Source: an uncultured Bacteroidales bacterium (GTDB lineage Bacteria; Bacteroidota; Bacteroidia; Bacteroidales; UBA932). From it: 64,000 nt of DNA. The DNA lies in NCBI GenBank assembly GCA_944322925.1, contig CALUQM010000004.1:1-64000 (forward strand), written 5' to 3'. The notes beneath the pieces were generated by a model. That model made no database searches. It saw only the letters and a list, made by a program, of their open reading frames with translations, and was not told where the DNA came from. Positions within the stretch are counted from its first letter, which is position 1. The number at the start of each line of letters is the position of its first letter. Below, one piece after another: positions 1 through 8,655 of this stretch. Position numbers and translations under genes: made by a program.

Positions 1-273
1 TTCATAATAGGACTCGGCAACGGCCACATGTACCCGGCTTTCCAGAACATGTTTATCAATCTTGCGGAAAACAGCCAGCGCGGCACTGCAAATTCCTCGA
101 TCCTTACATCATGGGATGCCGGCCTGGGGCTGGGAGTCCTGTTCGGCGGCGTCCTTTCCGAGCATTACGGCTATCACAGCGCGTTCTGGGCTGCAGTCGC
201 AGTCAACGCTGCAGGCGCCCTCTGGTTTTTCCTTCATGTCAGGCGGCATTTCGAGGCGAACAAGCTCAGGTAG
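1..273 (+). CDS. MFS transporter, C-terminal fragment (5' end outside window)
   Basis: The window opens inside this gene: frame 1 is open from base 1 to the stop at 271-273. The visible 90 residues hold what look like the last two or three membrane helices of a major facilitator superfamily exporter: a glycine-rich helix (IIGLGNGHMYPAF), a loop with a conserved RGTANSS-type stretch, a GLGLGVLFGG helix and a final hydrophobic helix ending in a basic tail (HVRRHFEANK). These fit the DHA drug/sugar-efflux branch of the family. The substrate cannot be told from this fragment, and the ATG at 28 is internal rather than the true start. Confidence 0.8.
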   Translation, partial: FIIGLGNGHMYPAFQNMFINLAENSQRGTANSSILTSWDAGLGLGVLFGGVLSEHYGYHSAFWAAVAVNAAGALWFFLHVRRHFEANKLR

Positions 274-296
274 GAGAATTTTAATATTATTAATCA

Positions 297-326
297 TTGG
301 ATTTAGAATTTAATTCATTATATTTG
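297..326 (+). promoter_or_regulatory. Bacteroidota-type promoter for rubrerythrin
   Basis: TATATTTG at 319-326 matches the TAnnTTTG -7 box exactly. TTGG at 297-300 is a near-match to the -33 TTTG, 18 bp upstream. The box lies 40 bp before the rubrerythrin ATG in very AT-rich DNA. Confidence 0.6.
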
Positions 327-366
327 TAATGTTTTACTAATTTTTAATAATTCTAAATTTGAGATT

Positions 367-909
367 ATGAAGGATCTGAAAGGAACTAAGACAGAGGCCA
401 ATCTCCAGGCTGCTTTTGCCGGAGAGTCTCAGGCAAGGAACAAATACACTTATTACGCATCCAAGGCCAAGAAGGACGGTTACGTGCAGATAGCCGCTAT
501 TTTTGAAGAAACTGCAAACAATGAGAAGGAACATGCCAAAATCTGGTTCAAACTCCTTCACGGCGGTGAAGTCCCTGGTACGGAGGCCAATCTTCTTGAT
601 GCTGCGGAAGGCGAGAACTACGAGTGGACCGACATGTATGCAGGCTTTGCAAAAGACGCCAGGGAAGAAGGCTTTGCCGACATTGCCGTTCTGTTCGAGA
701 AAGTAGGCGCTATCGAGAAAATGCACGAAGAGCGTTACCGCAAGCTGCTTGCCAATGTCAAGGACGGTCTTGTTTTCTCGAAAGACCAGGACATGGTGTG
801 GGAGTGCTCGAATTGCGGACATATCGTGATAGGCAAGAAAGCTCCGGAAATGTGTCCTGTATGCAAGCATCCTAAGAGCTATTTCAAGATCCATTCTGAA
901 AATTATTGA
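367..909 (+). CDS. rbr: Rubrerythrin
   Basis: Cytoplasmic non-haem iron peroxidase that reduces hydrogen peroxide to water in anaerobes. The 180 residues have the full two-domain plan. First is a four-helix ferritin-like diiron domain with ligands visible as E20 (ExxxR), E53xxH56, the E86 region and E117xxH120. Second is a C-terminal rubredoxin-like Fe(Cys)4 site with pairs C147/C150 and C163/C166. Length is close to the family norm of about 190. It has its own promoter (319-326) and a strong terminator (930-977), so it is probably monocistronic. This suggests an oxygen-sensitive host. Confidence 0.97.
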   Translation: MKDLKGTKTEANLQAAFAGESQARNKYTYYASKAKKDGYVQIAAIFEETANNEKEHAKIWFKLLHGGEVPGTEANLLDAAEGENYEWTDMYAGFAKDAREEGFADIAVLFEKVGAIEKMHEERYRKLLANVKDGLVFSKDQDMVWECSNCGHIVIGKKAPEMCPVCKHPKSYFKIHSENY

Positions 910-929
910 TAGGCCCCATTCATCATGGG

Positions 930-977
930 AATCCGCATCGTGGAAAATTTTTGTTCCGCGATGCGGATTTTTTTTTA
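930..977 (+). terminator. Rho-independent terminator after rubrerythrin
   Basis: AATCCGCATCG at 930-940 pairs perfectly with CGATGCGGATT at 959-969 (11-bp stem, 18-nt loop). An uninterrupted T run follows to 976. It starts 21 bp after the rubrerythrin stop. Confidence 0.93.
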
Positions 978-983
978 CCTTTG
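950..983 (+). promoter_or_regulatory. Promoter for the PurF-like gene, overlapping the terminator
   Basis: TACCTTTG at 976-983 fits TAnnTTTG. TTTG at 950-953, in the terminator loop, is a possible -33 element with a slightly long 22-bp spacer. The -7 box begins on the last T of the terminator tract, so ending one transcript and starting the next use the same 50 bases. Confidence 0.55.
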
Positions 984-1009
984 CGCGCATCAAAAAAACA
1001 AGTTGGATT

Positions 1010-2416
1010 ATGGGTGGTTTTTTCGGCACTATTTCGAAAGAGAAATGCGTAAATGATCTTTATTACGGCACTGACTACAATTCGCACATGGGAACAAAGA
1101 GGGGAGGTATGGCCACGTACAGCAGTACGGACGGTTTCAACCGCTCCATTCACAATCTCGAGAGTTCCTATTTCCGCAGCAAGTTCGAAGATGACCTTGA
1201 CAAATTTACCGGCAATGCCGGAATCGGTGTTATCAGCGATACCGATCCACAGCCTATCGTCATCAATTCGCACCTCGGGAAATTCGCGATAGTCACCGTG
1301 GCGAAAATAGCGAATCTGGATGAACTCGAGAAAGAACTTCTCGACGGCAACATGCACTTTTCGGAACTCAGCTCCGGAAAGACCAATCAGACGGAACTCG
1401 TTTCCCTGCTCATAATCCAGGGCAGGACATTCAGGGAAGGCATAGAGAATGTCTTTTCCAAAATAAAGGGTTCATGCTCGATGCTTATCCTGACTGAAAA
1501 CGGCATCATCGTGGCGCGTGACAGACTGGGAAGGACACCTGTCGTAATAGGCAGAAAGGAAGGGGCGTATGCGGCTACAAGCGAATCATGCAGTTTTCCG
1601 AATCTCGGATACGAGATAGAGCGGTATGTAGGTCCGGGAGAAATACTCAGGATGTTTCCGGATCATATCGAACAGATCAGGGAACCGGAGAAGGAAATGC
1701 AGATATGTTCTTTCCTGTGGGTGTACTACGGGTTCCCGACTTCTTCATACGAAGACAGAAACGTGGAGCAGGTGCGTTTTACCAGCGGTTACCGGATGGC
1801 CCTCACGGATGATTCTGAGGCTGATTTCGTCTGCGGAATTCCGGATTCCGGCATAGGACAGGGGCTCGGTTATGCCGAAGGCAAGGGTATTCCGTACCAC
1901 AGGGCGGTCACGAAATACACTCCGACCTGGCCGAGGAGTTTCACCCCGAGCAATCAGGAGAGACGTTCTCTTGTGGCCAAGATGAAACTTATCCCGAACA
2001 GGGCAATGCTCGAAGGCAAGAAGATAATCTTCTGCGACGATTCGATAGTGAGGGGAACCCAGCTGAAAGATAATGTCAAGGTCCTTTTCGATTACGGAGC
2101 CAGAGAGGTGCACATGCGTATCGGCTGTCCTCCTCTCGTGTACGGCTGTCCGTTCCTCGGCTTTTCTGCGAGCAAGACCAATATGGAACTCATTACCAGA
2201 AGGATAATCAAGGAGTTCGAGGGGGACGAGAACAAAAATCTGGACAAATATTCCGACTCATCCACACCGGAATACAGGAGGATGGTAGACAGGATTGCTG
2301 AAATCTTCGGACTGACTTCGCTGAAATTCAATACGATAGAAACATTGATCGATGCGATAGGTCTGCCTAAGTGCAAGGTCTGCACGCATTGCTTCGACGG
2401 TTCAAGCAAGTTCTGA
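1010..2416 (+). CDS. Amidophosphoribosyltransferase-like protein lacking the N-terminal catalytic Cys
   Basis: 468 residues with the two-domain layout of PurF: an N-terminal class-II (Ntn) glutamine amidotransferase fold and a C-terminal phosphoribosyltransferase domain with the PRPP loop IIFCDDSIVRGTQ (about residues 340-352). PurF makes 5-phosphoribosylamine from PRPP and glutamine, using an N-terminal Cys as the glutaminase nucleophile. Here the protein begins MGGFFGTIS; aligned with the usual CGVFGI start, that Cys is Gly2, and the Cys at residue 13 falls in a different position. The C-terminus has a Cys cluster (CKVCTHC). It may be an ammonia-dependent or non-catalytic PurF paralogue. 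Its 3' end overlaps the convergent methyltransferase gene by 15 bp. Confidence 0.85.
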   Translation: MGGFFGTISKEKCVNDLYYGTDYNSHMGTKRGGMATYSSTDGFNRSIHNLESSYFRSKFEDDLDKFTGNAGIGVISDTDPQPIVINSHLGKFAIVTVAKIANLDELEKELLDGNMHFSELSSGKTNQTELVSLLIIQGRTFREGIENVFSKIKGSCSMLILTENGIIVARDRLGRTPVVIGRKEGAYAATSESCSFPNLGYEIERYVGPGEILRMFPDHIEQIREPEKEMQICSFLWVYYGFPTSSYEDRNVEQVRFTSGYRMALTDDSEADFVCGIPDSGIGQGLGYAEGKGIPYHRAVTKYTPTWPRSFTPSNQERRSLVAKMKLIPNRAMLEGKKIIFCDDSIVRGTQLKDNVKVLFDYGAREVHMRIGCPPLVYGCPFLGFSASKTNMELITRRIIKEFEGDENKNLDKYSDSSTPEYRRMVDRIAEIFGLTSLKFNTIETLIDAIGLPKCKVCTHCFDGSSKF

Positions 2417-3673
2417 TTTTTCCGTAATCAGCAGAAAGTTTCCGGAAAGGTCCGGAAGGTCGCATCTCAGACCGAAAACGTGATAAGGCAGAGAGTGGTC
2501 GGAAAAACGGTTTCCGGCCGCTTTCGTTTTCATTTTTTCCAGCATGGTTGCGGTATCCATCCTGATATTCCGTGCGGTGGCTTCGCTTCCCGGGTACTTC
2601 TTTCCGGCATCTTTCAGATTCCGGTTGTTCAGCGGCAGGATTTCGATGATTTTGAAGAACTTTCCGAAAGACGACATTTTCCTGAGTGTTTCCTGAGTCG
2701 TTTCCTTTTCATTCATCACGTAATAATGAGTGAATTCCGAGAGTTTTTCTATCGGAAAACGGGAACACAGGACATTGAATGCTCCGGCTTTCAATATGGC
2801 GCTGCACGGCTCGAAAAGGAATCCTCCTTCCTTCAGGAGTCCGGAATTGCCTGCCGGAATGTAGGCCGATTTCCTGATTTCGTCCATTGAAAATTCCATC
2901 GAGTCACGGCCGGTGGCTGCAACAATCCTGACCGCGCCTGAATAAGAACTGTCCATCAGTACGAGAATCTCCTTGCATTCGCCTCCGGAAGACAGTACGT
3001 GTATTTCCCTGCATCCCTGTCCGAGCCTGGCGGAAAGCATCCCGATATCGGCCATGGGAGACAATTTCAGGAGAAGGTATCTGCACCTGCCGAGTATCCT
3101 GTCTTTCAGTCCGAGGACGTCCGGGCTGCAGTCTTCAAGAAGAAAGACCTTTTTTCCCGAGGAGTCTCTTCTGGCGGGGTCGAGGAATACCAGATCCGGA
3201 CTGCTGCCGGCAAGTATGCCGTCTATCGTATCGGGGGAGATTTCCGATGAGCAGACCGAGATGTTTTCCGCACCGAGAAGTCTGAAATTGTTTCCGGCAG
3301 CTTCTGTCAGGGACTTGTCCCTCTCGTTGTAAAAGACATTCGAGGCGATTTTGGAAAAGGCCCACGAATCTACTCCGAGCCCGCCCGTAAGGTCTGCGAC
3401 GACCGGTCTTTTCTCCGGGAAAAGCGAAGCTGCGAGCCTTGCCTTGTACATGGCCGTATCTTCCGAGCTGCACTGTTCCCCCGCCAGCCGCGCAGGGTAG
3501 ACGATGCCGTACCGGCTGTACCATGAAGGCAGTTTTTTCCTGATTTTTCTTCTGACTTCTATCGTGCAGACAGCTGTCCTGATGTCGAACTCTGTCCTGC
3601 CTTTCCATGACAGCAGCAGTTTTCCGGCATCGTCGTTTTCATGATTCCTTATAAAATCGGAAAAACTTTCCAT
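2402..3673 (-). CDS. THUMP-like class I SAM-dependent methyltransferase
   Basis: 423 residues. The middle carries a Rossmann methyltransferase core: an SAM-binding DLTGGLGVDSWAFS motif near residues 93-106 and an FLDPARR motif near 163-169, which replaces the usual NPPY/DPPY loop. The N-terminal third is helical. The C-terminal third (HYYVMNEKE onward) corresponds to the THUMP-like domain found in Bacteroidota homologues. The family is presumed to modify RNA, but I know of no established substrate. It is a single minus-strand gene, transcribed away from the phosphohexomutase gene and converging on the PurF-like gene. Confidence 0.8.
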   Translation of the reverse strand: MESFSDFIRNHENDDAGKLLLSWKGRTEFDIRTAVCTIEVRRKIRKKLPSWYSRYGIVYPARLAGEQCSSEDTAMYKARLAASLFPEKRPVVADLTGGLGVDSWAFSKIASNVFYNERDKSLTEAAGNNFRLLGAENISVCSSEISPDTIDGILAGSSPDLVFLDPARRDSSGKKVFLLEDCSPDVLGLKDRILGRCRYLLLKLSPMADIGMLSARLGQGCREIHVLSSGGECKEILVLMDSSYSGAVRIVAATGRDSMEFSMDEIRKSAYIPAGNSGLLKEGGFLFEPCSAILKAGAFNVLCSRFPIEKLSEFTHYYVMNEKETTQETLRKMSSFGKFFKIIEILPLNNRNLKDAGKKYPGSEATARNIRMDTATMLEKMKTKAAGNRFSDHSLPYHVFGLRCDLPDLSGNFLLITEKSELA

Positions 3674-3722
3674 CTGAAAAACAATTTCTTCTGCAAAATT
3701 ATCATTTATCCGGGATATTTAA

Positions 3723-3730
3723 TAAATTTG
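3723..3730 (+). promoter_or_regulatory. Promoter -7 box for the phosphohexomutase operon
   Basis: TAAATTTG at 3723-3730 matches TAnnTTTG. There is no clean -33 TTTG at the expected distance. It leaves a 5' UTR of about 55 bases before the ATG at 3793. On the other strand, CAAAATTA at 3694-3701 (TAATTTTG) could serve the methyltransferase gene, so 3674-3792 is a divergent promoter region. Confidence 0.55.
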
Positions 3731-3792
3731 TAAGATACAGCCTGAAAGAAACAGTAATATTATTAACTCTATATTTAAACTAAGAATCAATT

Positions 3793-5457
3793 ATGGAAAA
3801 AGATTACAGAGCTGTTGCCCAGAGCTGGCTTGACGGCAATTATGATCCTGCAACCAAATGTCAGATCATAGAACTGAGGAACAACGACCCTGCCGGGTTC
3901 GAGGATGCCTTCTACCGCAATCTCGAGTTCGGAACAGGCGGCCTGAGAGGAATCATGGGCGTGGGAACGAACAGGATGAACAAATATACTGTCGGCATGG
4001 CTACCCAGGGGCTTGCGAATTACATAAAGAAACATTGTACCGGAGATGACATAAAGGTCTGCATATCTTTCGACAGCAGGAATCACAGCAAGGAATTTGC
4101 CAAGATTACCGCCGACGTGCTCGCAGCCAACGGTCTCCATGTCTTCATTTTCGACAATCTCCGTCCGACTCCGGAACTCAGCTATGCAATCAGGAAGAAA
4201 GGCGCGCAGGCGGGAGTGATGGTGACGGCTTCGCATAACCCTAAGGAGTACAACGGCTACAAGGTTTTCTGGTCCGACGGCGCACAGATTACTTCGCCTG
4301 TAGACAAGGACATAGTTGCCGAAGTGAATGCCATTACCGATCCGTCGATGGTGAAGTTCGAACCGGGAGACGAATGCGGTGAAATCGAGACCATGGGACA
4401 TGAGATGGATGAGGCATATCTTACAGATATCCTTTCCCTTACCCTTTCTCCAGAATCGAGGGCAAGGCACAAGGATCTGAAATTCGTATACACTCCGCTT
4501 CACGGAACCGGCGTGAGACTCGTGCCGGAAGCCCTCAAAAGGCTCGGATTCGAAAACGTCTACCATGTTCCGGAGCAGGACGTCAGCGACGGGGATTTCC
4601 CTACGGTGCAGTCTCCGAATCCCGAGGAGCCTTCGGCACTGAAGATGGCTCTTGAAGTGGCTGACAGGGAGGGAGCGGACATCGTGCTCGCTACGGACCC
4701 TGATGCCGACAGAATGGGTATCGCCGTAAGAGACAATGACGGCAGGATGGTCCTGTTCAACGGTAATCAGACCGGTTCCATGCTTACATATTACATTCTG
4801 ACGAGATGGAAGGAACTCGGCAAGCTGGATTCCACGAAATATGTGGTCAAGACTATCGTGACGACGGAGCTTATCCGTGCGATAGCCGAAAAGTTCGGAG
4901 TCAGGGTTTACAATGTGCTTACAGGTTTCAAATACATCGCGGAGATCGTCAAGCGCAATGAAGGCAAGGGCGAATTCATCTGCGGCGGCGAAGAAAGCTA
5001 CGGTTTCAACGTAGGCGAATTCGTGCGCGACAAGGACGCCATGATAGCCTGCTCGATGGTGGCCGAGTGTGCAAGCTGGGCGGCGGATCAGGGCAAGACA
5101 CTTTACCAGCTCATGCAGGATATCTATGCCGAATTCGGATATTACAGGGAGTCGCTCACTTCGCTTGTGCGCAAGGGCAAGTCCGGAGTGGAAGAGATTG
5201 CCGCCATAATGTCTGATCTCCGCACTGCGCCTCCTGCAGAACTCGCAGGTTCTCCTGTCGTCAGGGTGATAGACTACAACAAGCCTGAAGAGACCGGCCT
5301 GCCTAAGTCGAACGTGCTCCAGTTCTTCAATGAAGCCGGTGACGTCGTATCAGTGCGTCCGTCGGGAACGGAACCTAAGATCAAGTTCTATTTCGGGGCC
5401 AAAGGCGATGATGCCGATGCAAAGATAGAAAAGCTCAGGGCACAATTCATCAAGTGA
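3793..5457 (+). CDS. Phospho-sugar mutase (phosphoglucomutase/phosphomannomutase type)
   Basis: 554 residues of the alpha-D-phosphohexomutase superfamily, which interconverts hexose 1- and 6-phosphates in the cytoplasm. All four domain signatures are present: the phosphoserine loop VTASHNP with Ser147; the metal loop DPDADRMG in domain 2; the sugar-binding GGEESYG in domain 3; and the phosphate-binding RPSGTEPK near the C-terminus. Length and motifs fit the PgcA-like phosphoglucomutase group; glucose versus mannose specificity cannot be read off. Its stop TGA shares an A with the start of the CoA ligase gene, so the two are translationally coupled. Confidence 0.93.
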   Translation: MEKDYRAVAQSWLDGNYDPATKCQIIELRNNDPAGFEDAFYRNLEFGTGGLRGIMGVGTNRMNKYTVGMATQGLANYIKKHCTGDDIKVCISFDSRNHSKEFAKITADVLAANGLHVFIFDNLRPTPELSYAIRKKGAQAGVMVTASHNPKEYNGYKVFWSDGAQITSPVDKDIVAEVNAITDPSMVKFEPGDECGEIETMGHEMDEAYLTDILSLTLSPESRARHKDLKFVYTPLHGTGVRLVPEALKRLGFENVYHVPEQDVSDGDFPTVQSPNPEEPSALKMALEVADREGADIVLATDPDADRMGIAVRDNDGRMVLFNGNQTGSMLTYYILTRWKELGKLDSTKYVVKTIVTTELIRAIAEKFGVRVYNVLTGFKYIAEIVKRNEGKGEFICGGEESYGFNVGEFVRDKDAMIACSMVAECASWAADQGKTLYQLMQDIYAEFGYYRESLTSLVRKGKSGVEEIAAIMSDLRTAPPAELAGSPVVRVIDYNKPEETGLPKSNVLQFFNEAGDVVSVRPSGTEPKIKFYFGAKGDDADAKIEKLRAQFIK

Positions 5458-6764
5458 TGGCATCATCGTTTCTGCATCCCCGGTATGAATCTCTGTCAAG
5501 ATCCGAGATAGAGGCACTTCAGTCCGAGCGTCTTCGCGAGACGCTCGGACAGTGCATGAAATCCCCGTTTTACAGAAACAGATTCAGGAATGCCGGGATT
5601 TCGCCTCAGGATATCAGGACTCCTGACGATCTTGTAAAGATTCCGTTTACTACAAAACAGGATCTTCGTGACAACTATCCTTTCGGCCTGTGTACTGTCG
5701 GTCTGGACAAGGTTGTCAGACTGCATTCTTCGAGCGGCACGACAGGAACCCCTACCGTAATCCTGCATACTCAAAGGGATCTGGACCAGTGGGCGGATGC
5801 AGTCGCAAGATGTCTCTACATGGTGGGCCTGAGACCCGGCGACATCTTCCAGAACACTTCCGGCTACGGCATGTTTACAGGCGGCCTCGGATTCCAGTAC
5901 GGAGCCGAGCGTCTCGGCCTGCTGACTGTCCCTGCAGCTGCAGGAAATACGAAAAGGCAGATCAAGTTCATCATGGATTTCGGAACTACGGCGATCCATG
6001 CCATACCGAGTTATGCCGGCCGGCTGTACGAGGTGATGGAGGAGATGGGCATAGATCCACGCAGGGATACCAGGCTCAAGACCCTGGTAATAGGGGCTGA
6101 GCCTCACTCCGAGGAGCAGCGCAGGCGTATCGAATCCATGCTCGGAGTAAAGGCGTACAATTCGTTCGGCATGTCGGAAATGTGCGGTCCAGGAGTGGCT
6201 TTCGAGTGCACGGAGCAGAACGGAATGCACATCTGGGAAGATTACTACATAGTCGAAATCGTGGATCCCGTGACTCTCGAACCTGTCCCTGAAGGAGAAG
6301 TGGGCGAACTGGTCCTGACGACAATCAACAGGGAGGCAATGCCGCTGCTGCGTTACAGGACGAGGGACCTTACAAGGATTCTTCCAGGAGAATGTCCGTG
6401 CGGGAGACATCACAGGCGTCTCGACAGAATGAAAGGCAGGAGCGATGACATGATGATTCTCAAGGGTGTCAATATCTTCCCGATTCAGATCGAGACCGTA
6501 CTGATGCAGTTCCCTGAACTCGGCAACGAATATCTCATTACTCTTACCAACAAGGATGCGAACGATACCATGACGGTCGAGGTGGAGTTGAAGGAGTTTC
6601 ATGACGACTATCCGGGGATGCAGTCCCTGACACGCGAAATCACGCGCCAGCTGAAAGACGAGATACTGATTACGCCTGAAGTCAGGCTCGTGCCCAAGGG
6701 GACGATTCCTAAGACCGACGGCAAGGCAGTAAGGGTAAAGGATTTACGTAAAACATTGATTTGA
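5457..6764 (+). CDS. paaK: Phenylacetate-CoA ligase family AMP-forming enzyme
   Basis: 435 residues of the ANL superfamily. It activates an aryl acid with ATP and joins it to coenzyme A. Visible signatures are the P-loop-like SSSGTTGTPT near residue 92, the NSFGMSEMCGPG motif and the YRTRDL/KGRSDDM hinge before the small C-terminal domain. A start at ATG 5457 gives a TGATG overlap with the preceding gene; a GTG at 5454 is also in frame. In anaerobes this enzyme usually accompanies ferredoxin-dependent oxidation of aromatic amino acids. Here it is followed by an ACT protein, but the indolepyruvate oxidoreductase genes are not in the window. Confidence 0.92.
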   Translation: MASSFLHPRYESLSRSEIEALQSERLRETLGQCMKSPFYRNRFRNAGISPQDIRTPDDLVKIPFTTKQDLRDNYPFGLCTVGLDKVVRLHSSSGTTGTPTVILHTQRDLDQWADAVARCLYMVGLRPGDIFQNTSGYGMFTGGLGFQYGAERLGLLTVPAAAGNTKRQIKFIMDFGTTAIHAIPSYAGRLYEVMEEMGIDPRRDTRLKTLVIGAEPHSEEQRRRIESMLGVKAYNSFGMSEMCGPGVAFECTEQNGMHIWEDYYIVEIVDPVTLEPVPEGEVGELVLTTINREAMPLLRYRTRDLTRILPGECPCGRHHRRLDRMKGRSDDMMILKGVNIFPIQIETVLMQFPELGNEYLITLTNKDANDTMTVEVELKEFHDDYPGMQSLTREITRQLKDEILITPEVRLVPKGTIPKTDGKAVRVKDLRKTLI

Positions 6765-6765
6765 C

Positions 6766-7194
6766 ATGACAGTTCATCAGATATCCGTGTTCATAGAAAA
6801 CAGGTCAGGTACGCTTGTCAAGGTCCTCGACCTGTTCAAGGAGGCGGGAATCCAGCTCATAGCTTCCACGATTTCCGATACCGTCGAGTACGGAATTTTC
6901 AGGATAATATGTTCCGAACCGATGAAGGCCAGGAAGGTTCTCGAAGAAGCCGGAGTCTCGTCCAACGTCTCGGACGTATTCGCCGTCTCTCTGGACAATT
7001 ATCCGGGTCGGGCAGCCGATGCCGTCAGATTTCTGAGCAAGGCCGGAATAGGCATTTCCTACATGTATTCGTTCATGCTGTCCGGCAAGGGCATACTCAT
7101 ATTCAGGACGAATGACCCCGAAAGGACGAAAGAAGTCATAAGGGACAACGGTATAGAATCTCTCAATGACGAATCGCTGCTTTCTCTGGTATAA
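6766..7194 (+). CDS. Tandem ACT-domain protein
   Basis: 142 residues forming two ACT repeats. The first starts at the N-terminus (HQISVFIENRSGTLVKVLDLFKEA) and the second near residue 70 (NYPGRAADAVRFLSKAGI). ACT domains bind amino acids and act as allosteric sensors. It begins 1 bp after the paaK-like stop, so the two form an operon. Homologues beside phenylacetate-CoA ligases in anaerobes are annotated as amino-acid-binding proteins, so an aromatic amino acid ligand is plausible but inferred. No catalytic domain is present. Confidence 0.88.
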   Translation: MTVHQISVFIENRSGTLVKVLDLFKEAGIQLIASTISDTVEYGIFRIICSEPMKARKVLEEAGVSSNVSDVFAVSLDNYPGRAADAVRFLSKAGIGISYMYSFMLSGKGILIFRTNDPERTKEVIRDNGIESLNDESLLSLV

Positions 7195-7206
7195 CAGGCC
7201 CGGAAA

Positions 7207-8655
7207 ATGAAGATAGTCATTGACAATGCAGTAGCGAGGTTCCCCGAATTCAGGTTCAGAGAACCTTTGTCGTGGAAAATGGAAGAAGGGGAGACCTGGG
7301 CAGTAGTCGGCCCGAACGGGGCTGGCAAGACTCTTTTTACCGACTATGTCCAGGGGAGTGTCGCGCTCAAGGAAGGCAGCGTAAGGCATTGCGACCGGAC
7401 GGGAAAGGAAGTTTCCGGAGGGATAAAGACTCTCGTGTTCAGGGACATTTATTCGATGTCAGGAGTCCGCAGCATGTATTATCAGCAGAAATGGAATTCC
7501 TCCGATGCCGATGATTCTCCTTTTGCATCATCTTTTTTCGACGGCTTAGGACAGGACAGGATTGATCGTTACACCTCTCTTTTCGACATTTCGGACCTTC
7601 TGGAAAAACGCGTGATATCGCTGTCCAGCGGGGAATTGCGCAAGTTTCTCATAACGAGAGCCCTGATGTGCGAACCTTCTGTCATCATCCTTGACAATCC
7701 GTTTATCGGGCTGGATGAAAAGTCCAGGGCAGCGCTGGATTCTATGCTTTCCACACTTAGGGAGCGCACAGGTCTTCAGACAATCCTCGTCCTGAGCCAG
7801 ACAAAGGATATTCCTCTCTGGGTAGATAAAATGCTTCCTGTCTGCGACCGTACCGTGTATGCCCCTGTTTCCAGGGAAGAGTTTTTCTCTTCCGGCAAGT
7901 TCATCGGCAGACTTTTTCCTGACAGCCCTGCCGAACTGTCGCTTCCCGGGGCCGTGGATGTACGAAACGTGACGGATTATCGGAACGTGCTGCAGATGAA
8001 AGGCGTATCGGTAAGTTACAAGGGGCGTAAAATACTGAATGATGTGGACTGGACCGTGGCGAAAGGGGAAAACTGGGCCCTTCTCGGAGAGAACGGTTCG
8101 GGAAAGTCGACATTGCTGAGTCTTGTATGCGGAGACAATCCGCAGGCGTATGCCAATGATATTGTCCTGTTCGACCGCAGGCGGGGGACAGGTGAAAGCA
8201 TCTGGGACATAAAGAAAAGAATAGGATATCTCAGTCCGGACATCCATACCTATTATCTCGAGGATATTCCGTGCCTCAAGGTGGTGGCAAGCGGATTCTT
8301 CGATTCGATCGGCCTCTCCCGCGAATGTACGGAAGAGCAGTATGCGACTGCGCGGAAATGGATGGAGGTATTCGGGGCGTCGTATCTTGCCGGGCGGTCT
8401 TTCGTCAGGATTTCATACGGGGAGCAGAGGCTGGTGCTTCTTGTCAGAGCCTTTGTCAAGTCTCCGGAAGTGATGATTCTGGACGAACCTCTGCACGGGC
8501 TGGATTCGGGCAGGAAGGCTCTTGCCAAAAGGATAATAGAAAAATACTGTTCGGACCCTTCGAAGACCCTGATTTACGTCACGCATTACAAGGACGAGAT
8601 TCCGTCCTGCGTTACAAGGTTCAAGGTTCTGGAAAAAATTTCCCGTCAGGAGTGA
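7207..8655 (+). CDS. ABC ATPase with two nucleotide-binding domains (ModF-like)
   Basis: 482 residues containing two complete ABC cassettes and no membrane segment. Cassette 1 has Walker A GPNGAGKT, signature LSSGELRK and Walker B VIILDNPFIGLD. Cassette 2 has Walker A GENGSGKST, signature ISYGEQRL and Walker B VMILDEPLHGLD. The layout resembles ModF/YlmA-type soluble ATPases whose role is unsettled; a link to molybdate import is not supported by any neighbour. It sits 12 bp after the ACT gene and is probably the last gene of that operon. Its 3' end overlaps the convergent pseudouridine synthase gene by 35 bp. Confidence 0.88.
   Translation: MKIVIDNAVARFPEFRFREPLSWKMEEGETWAVVGPNGAGKTLFTDYVQGSVALKEGSVRHCDRTGKEVSGGIKTLVFRDIYSMSGVRSMYYQQKWNSSDADDSPFASSFFDGLGQDRIDRYTSLFDISDLLEKRVISLSSGELRKFLITRALMCEPSVIILDNPFIGLDEKSRAALDSMLSTLRERTGLQTILVLSQTKDIPLWVDKMLPVCDRTVYAPVSREEFFSSGKFIGRLFPDSPAELSLPGAVDVRNVTDYRNVLQMKGVSVSYKGRKILNDVDWTVAKGENWALLGENGSGKSTLLSLVCGDNPQAYANDIVLFDRRRGTGESIWDIKKRIGYLSPDIHTYYLEDIPCLKVVASGFFDSIGLSRECTEEQYATARKWMEVFGASYLAGRSFVRISYGEQRLVLLVRAFVKSPEVMILDEPLHGLDSGRKALAKRIIEKYCSDPSKTLIYVTHYKDEIPSCVTRFKVLEKISRQE

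Noticed and set aside
337..1029. Minus-strand open frame over rubrerythrin
   Set aside because: A shadow of the well-supported rubrerythrin gene; it has no recognisable motif and crosses the terminator.
7207..8655. Naming the tandem ABC ATPase as a molybdate transporter
   Set aside because: Similar in layout to ModF but there is no molybdate gene nearby and no substrate evidence.
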